Origin: Betaproteobacteria bacterium
GTDB lineage: Bacteria > Pseudomonadota > Gammaproteobacteria > Burkholderiales > UBA6910
Length of the DNA stretch: 64,000 nt
Assembly (NCBI GenBank): GCA_016183615.1
Contig: JACPEG010000063.1
Span: forward strand, 1 to 64,000
Direction: 5' to 3'
Part shown: in pieces, positions 61,210 to 64,000 of the stretch
Layout: every line of letters begins with the position of its first letter
How positions within the stretch are numbered: the first letter of the stretch is position 1
Notes under the pieces: generated by a model
What the model was told of the DNA's origin: nothing
Seen by the model: only the letters and a program-made list of their open reading frames with translations
Database searches by the model: none
Made by a program: the position numbers and the translations under genes

Positions 61210-62397
61210 TCAGACCCCGGCCAGGAAATCGGCGGCGGTGAGGGCGAGACTGGAAGTGACCTGGGCAAACAGCACCGGGGCGGCCCCGGTGCCGCTGCCG
61301 TCGGCATCGTAGAAGATGTCTCCGGTCCCCGCGTCATAGAGAATGAAGTCGTTCGTATCGGCCGCCGTCGTCCCCCCGTGGAAGCTTCCCGCGGCCAGCG
61401 CCCCGGCGCTCAACGCCGCAAATACCGCCGGGTCGAGAAGGAACTGGTCCACGCCCGCCTCGAAATCGAGGAGCGTGTCCACGTTGGCGGCGGCGTCGAG
61501 GGCGCTGTTGAACACGAATTGATCGGCGCCCAAGCCCCCCGTGAGCGTGTCGTTGCCCAAGGCTCCCAACAGGGTATCGCCGTCGTCATCGCCATAGAGC
61601 GCGTCGTTGCCCGCCCCGCCGTAGAGCATGTCATCGCCCACGCCGCCTTGATTGTTGTCGTCGCCACCCGCCCCGCGCAGCACGTCGTTGCCCGCGCCCC
61701 CGAACAGCGTGTCGTTGAAGGCCCCGCCATAGAGCACGTCATCGCCCCCGGCGCCGCGGTTGACATCGTTGCCCCCCGCACCGCGCAGGGTGTCGTTGCC
61801 CGCTCCCCCGTAGAGCACGTCATCGCCCGCCTGGCCGCGGATGTCGTCATTGCCTCCAGCCCCGCGCCCCGTGTCGTTCCCGTCCCCGCCGTATAGCAGA
61901 TCGTCGCCGGCCTGCCCCATCCCCAGGTCGTCGCCGGCGCCGCCCACCAAGGTATCGTTGCCATTACCTCCCGCTGCGGTGTCATCGCCTGGACTGCCTG
62001 CGAAGCTGTCGTTGCCGTCACCCCCGAACGCGTTGTCGTTGCCGCTGGAGCCGACAAACAAATCGGCCCCGTTGAGCGCATACGTCAGCAGGCCTACTCC
62101 GTCTTGGGCCACGATATAGGAATAAACCGTGGACACGCTATGATTCAGGCCGGTGACTTCGAATTGCATCACCCCCGAGAGCCGGTAGTCGCCGCCGGTC
62201 AGCGTCCCGCCGGCGACGTAGTAGCTGTCGGAGATCGGGTCGTAACCGAACGCGAAACCCGACCCGTAATAATTCGCCTCGCTGCTGCCCCACGTCTCCT
62301 GAATGTGCGTGGATGTGGCAATCGTGAAGGTCGTCTCTCCGGGAGCGAAGGGAAACGCATAAGCATTGAAGGGAGTGTATGCGATGAAAGTTGCCAT
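61210..62397 (-). CDS. RTX calcium-binding protein 3, type I secretion substrate
   Basis: 395 aa. The N-terminal domain is short (about 120 residues, MATFIAYTPFNAYAFPFAPG) and unrelated to the others. RTX nonapeptides start at about residue 125 and lead to the shared C-terminal region ([20 protein letters not shown] to FLAGV). AAGGAGGA precedes the ATG. The downstream flank lacks the long repeat seen after RTX 1 and 2 but has a weak ACCGGCG/CGCCGGT hairpin near 61160-61182. Confidence 0.88.
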   Translation of the reverse strand: MATFIAYTPFNAYAFPFAPGETTFTIATSTHIQETWGSSEANYYGSGFAFGYDPISDSYYVAGGTLTGGDYRLSGVMQFEVTGLNHSVSTVYSYIVAQDGVGLLTYALNGADLFVGSSGNDNAFGGDGNDSFAGSPGDDTAAGGNGNDTLVGGAGDDLGMGQAGDDLLYGGDGNDTGRGAGGNDDIRGQAGDDVLYGGAGNDTLRGAGGNDVNRGAGGDDVLYGGAFNDTLFGGAGNDVLRGAGGDDNNQGGVGDDMLYGGAGNDALYGDDDGDTLLGALGNDTLTGGLGADQFVFNSALDAAANVDTLLDFEAGVDQFLLDPAVFAALSAGALAAGSFHGGTTAADTNDFILYDAGTGDIFYDADGSGTGAAPVLFAQVTSSLALTAADFLAGV

Positions 62398-62528
62398 GGT
62401 GTCCTCCTTGGGACCATCCAGGCCTGCACGACGACGGCTGACGCCCCCCGACCACCGGCGGACGTTACGCGGCTGGGAGGGGGCAGTCCTGCGCTGCCCC
62501 GGGTTCTTCTTTCACTCTAGGCCGGGTT

Positions 62529-64000
62529 TCAGGCCCCGACAAGGAAGTCGCCGGCAGTGAGGCCGAGACCGGAAGTGACCTGCGCGAACAGCACCGGGGC
62601 GGCCCCCGTGCCGCTGCCGTCGGCGTCGTAGAAGACGCTCCCGGTCCCCGCGTCATAGAGAATGAAGTCGTTGGCATCGGCCGCCGTCGTCCCCGCGTGG
62701 AAGCTCCCCGCTGCCAGCGCGCCCGCGCTCAGCGCCGTGAATACCGCCGAGTCGAGAAGGAACTTATCGATGCCCACCTCGAAGTCGAGGAGCGTGTCCA
62801 CGTTGGAGGCGGCGTCCGGCGCGCTGTTGAACACGAACCGGTCGGCGCCCAGCCCGCCCGTGAGGGTGTCATGGCCCAACGCCCCGTACAGGGTGTCGTT
62901 GCCGTCATCGCCCGACAGCACATCATTGCCCGCCCCGCCGTAGAGCTGGTCATCGCCGAAGCCGCCTTGAATGCTGTCGTTGCCCCCCGCCCCGCGCAGC
63001 ACGTCGTTGCCCGCACCCCCGAACAGCGTGTCGTTGAAGGCGCCCCCATAGAGCACGTCATCGCCCCCGGCGCCGCGGTTTATGTCGTTGCCCCCGGCCC
63101 CGCGCAGGGTGTCGTTCCCGGCGCCCCCGTACAGCACGTCGTCGCCCGCCTGACCGCGGGCATCATCATTGCCCCCAGCTCCGCGCAGGGTGTCGTTGCC
63201 GTCTTCCCCAAACAGCAAGTCGTTATCCGCATTGCCGCGCAGATCATCGTTGCCGGCACCGCCTACCAGGGTGTCGTTGCCAGCGCCACCATCCAGGGTG
63301 TTTGAGGCATCGTTTCCCCTCAAATAGTTGTCTGTCGCGTTTCCAGTGGCGTTTGCAGGGGCAGTTCCAAAGAGCACCAGTTTCTCGATATTCGGCATTG
63401 TCGCAATAGAATACGTGACGGTGGAAAAGATCTCGTCTACACCTTCACCGGGATTCTCGACGACAATGTCTGCCCCGCTCAAAACGTAAATATCGTTTCC
63501 CAATCCGCCGATCATCCGGTCCGTGCCCGAGCGAGATGCAACATCCCAGTCAAATACGTCATCGCCCTCGCCTCCAACGAGGATGTCGTTTCCGTCGCCT
63601 CCATCCACCCAGTCGTCGCCTGTCCCGCCGAGCACACTGTCTACGCCGACACCGCCATTAATGCTGTCGTTGCCCACCGCTCCGAGCAGCGTATCGTTGC
63701 CGCTCTTCCCCAAGAGGCGGTTACCTGCATCGTTCCCGATGATCAGGTCATTGGACCCGCCTCCAGTCGCATTCTCGATCGTCACGGTATACGCGATGGC
63801 AAGATTTTGCGTAGTGAATACGTGCCCGTCCCACCGAGCCGGTCCGAGATTACTCCACTGGCCCGCATTAAGATTTATCGTGGCCGCGGAGGACTGGTTT
63901 GACCAATCTATCGTATCGTTCCCGCCACCATCCCATATCGTTTCATAGATTTTCTGTCCAACCGCCCAGCTATAGGTCGTGTCTCCGCTTCGCGTGGACA
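62529..64000 (-). CDS. RTX protein 4 with serralysin-type C-terminal domain, cut by the right edge
   Basis: The reading frame is open from the stop at 62529 to the window end, at least 489 codons, so the 5' end is missing. The visible N-terminal part reads [33 protein letters not shown] and [20 protein letters not shown], the hallmark of the peptidase M10 serralysin C-terminal domain. About 20 RTX repeats and the shared C-terminal region ([20 protein letters not shown]) follow. A zinc protease domain (HExxHxxGxxH) could lie upstream, outside the window; many M10_C proteins lack it. Confidence 0.87.
   Translation of the reverse strand, partial: STRSGDTTYSWAVGQKIYETIWDGGGNDTIDWSNQSSAATINLNAGQWSNLGPARWDGHVFTTQNLAIAYTVTIENATGGGSNDLIIGNDAGNRLLGKSGNDTLLGAVGNDSINGGVGVDSVLGGTGDDWVDGGDGNDILVGGEGDDVFDWDVASRSGTDRMIGGLGNDIYVLSGADIVVENPGEGVDEIFSTVTYSIATMPNIEKLVLFGTAPANATGNATDNYLRGNDASNTLDGGAGNDTLVGGAGNDDLRGNADNDLLFGEDGNDTLRGAGGNDDARGQAGDDVLYGGAGNDTLRGAGGNDINRGAGGDDVLYGGAFNDTLFGGAGNDVLRGAGGNDSIQGGFGDDQLYGGAGNDVLSGDDGNDTLYGALGHDTLTGGLGADRFVFNSAPDAASNVDTLLDFEVGIDKFLLDSAVFTALSAGALAAGSFHAGTTAADANDFILYDAGTGSVFYDADGSGTGAAPVLFAQVTSGLGLTAGDFLVGA

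Noticed and set aside
57682-63305. Plus-strand frames opposite the RTX genes with repetitive V-A-P-rich translations
   Set aside because: Their periodicity mirrors the nonapeptide repeats on the minus strand; no ribosome-binding sites, no known fold.
1-64000. tRNA or rRNA genes
   Set aside because: None was recognised by eye on either strand; a covariance-model scan would be the decisive test.

Overview
The window is GC-rich, densely coded chromosomal DNA of a betaproteobacterium. The minus-strand block hisZ, DUF2065, hflC, hflK, hflX, hfq, der, bamB, yfgM, hisS, ispG, rodZ, pilW, rlmN, ndk is the gene order expected for that class. A Nitrosomonadales-like lineage is my guess, made without a search. 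Most intergenic gaps hold short palindromic repeats, usually just after stop codons.

Layout. 0.2-20 kb: housekeeping genes on the minus strand, many coupled by ATGA, GTGA or TGATG overlaps (histidine synthesis, HflKC, Hfq, ribosome GTPase Der, outer-membrane assembly, isoprenoids, cell shape, tRNA modification, fatty-acid synthesis), then ggt and an MscS-type channel with a cyclic-nucleotide domain. 20-28 kb: a FIST protein, a CDF metal exporter, a probable methanethiol oxidase with its SCO copper chaperone, a membrane sensor domain without an output domain, and a DUF2157/DUF4824 pair. 28.2-33.8 kb: a complete type II-C CRISPR-Cas locus: tracrRNA (minus strand), cas9, cas1, cas2, terminator and a ten-repeat array. 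33.9-36.6 kb: two HigA-type antitoxins without toxins, a duplicated parA tail, an AlbA/HATPase protein lacking its N-terminus, and an intact ParA ATPase. 36.8-42.2 kb: scpB, scpA, trpS, an M50 protease, yciO and rnm. 42.4-46.2 kb (plus strand): DUF1223, archease and rtcB, and two small proteins. 46.3-52.4 kb: an eight-gene, TetR-headed operon for a B12-dependent acyl-CoA mutase with MeaB, three thioesterases and a GalT-like protein. 52.6-57.2 kb: isoaspartyl peptidase, Mth938-like, Nudix, nth, sixA, DUF99, dsbB. 57.5-64 kb: four tandem RTX proteins for type I secretion; the last runs off the right edge and carries a serralysin-type C-terminal domain.

The most notable items are: (1) the Neisseria-like type II-C system, whose tracrRNA promoter overlaps the cas9 ribosome-binding site and start codon on the opposite strand and whose repeats keep an extended -10 promoter element; (2) the acyl-CoA mutase, whose residues at the methylmalonyl-CoA carboxylate-binding positions are changed, so its substrate is unknown; (3) repeat arrays that have copied the 3' tails of neighbouring genes (nth and the RTX genes); (4) the parA tail duplication that brackets the AlbA gene.
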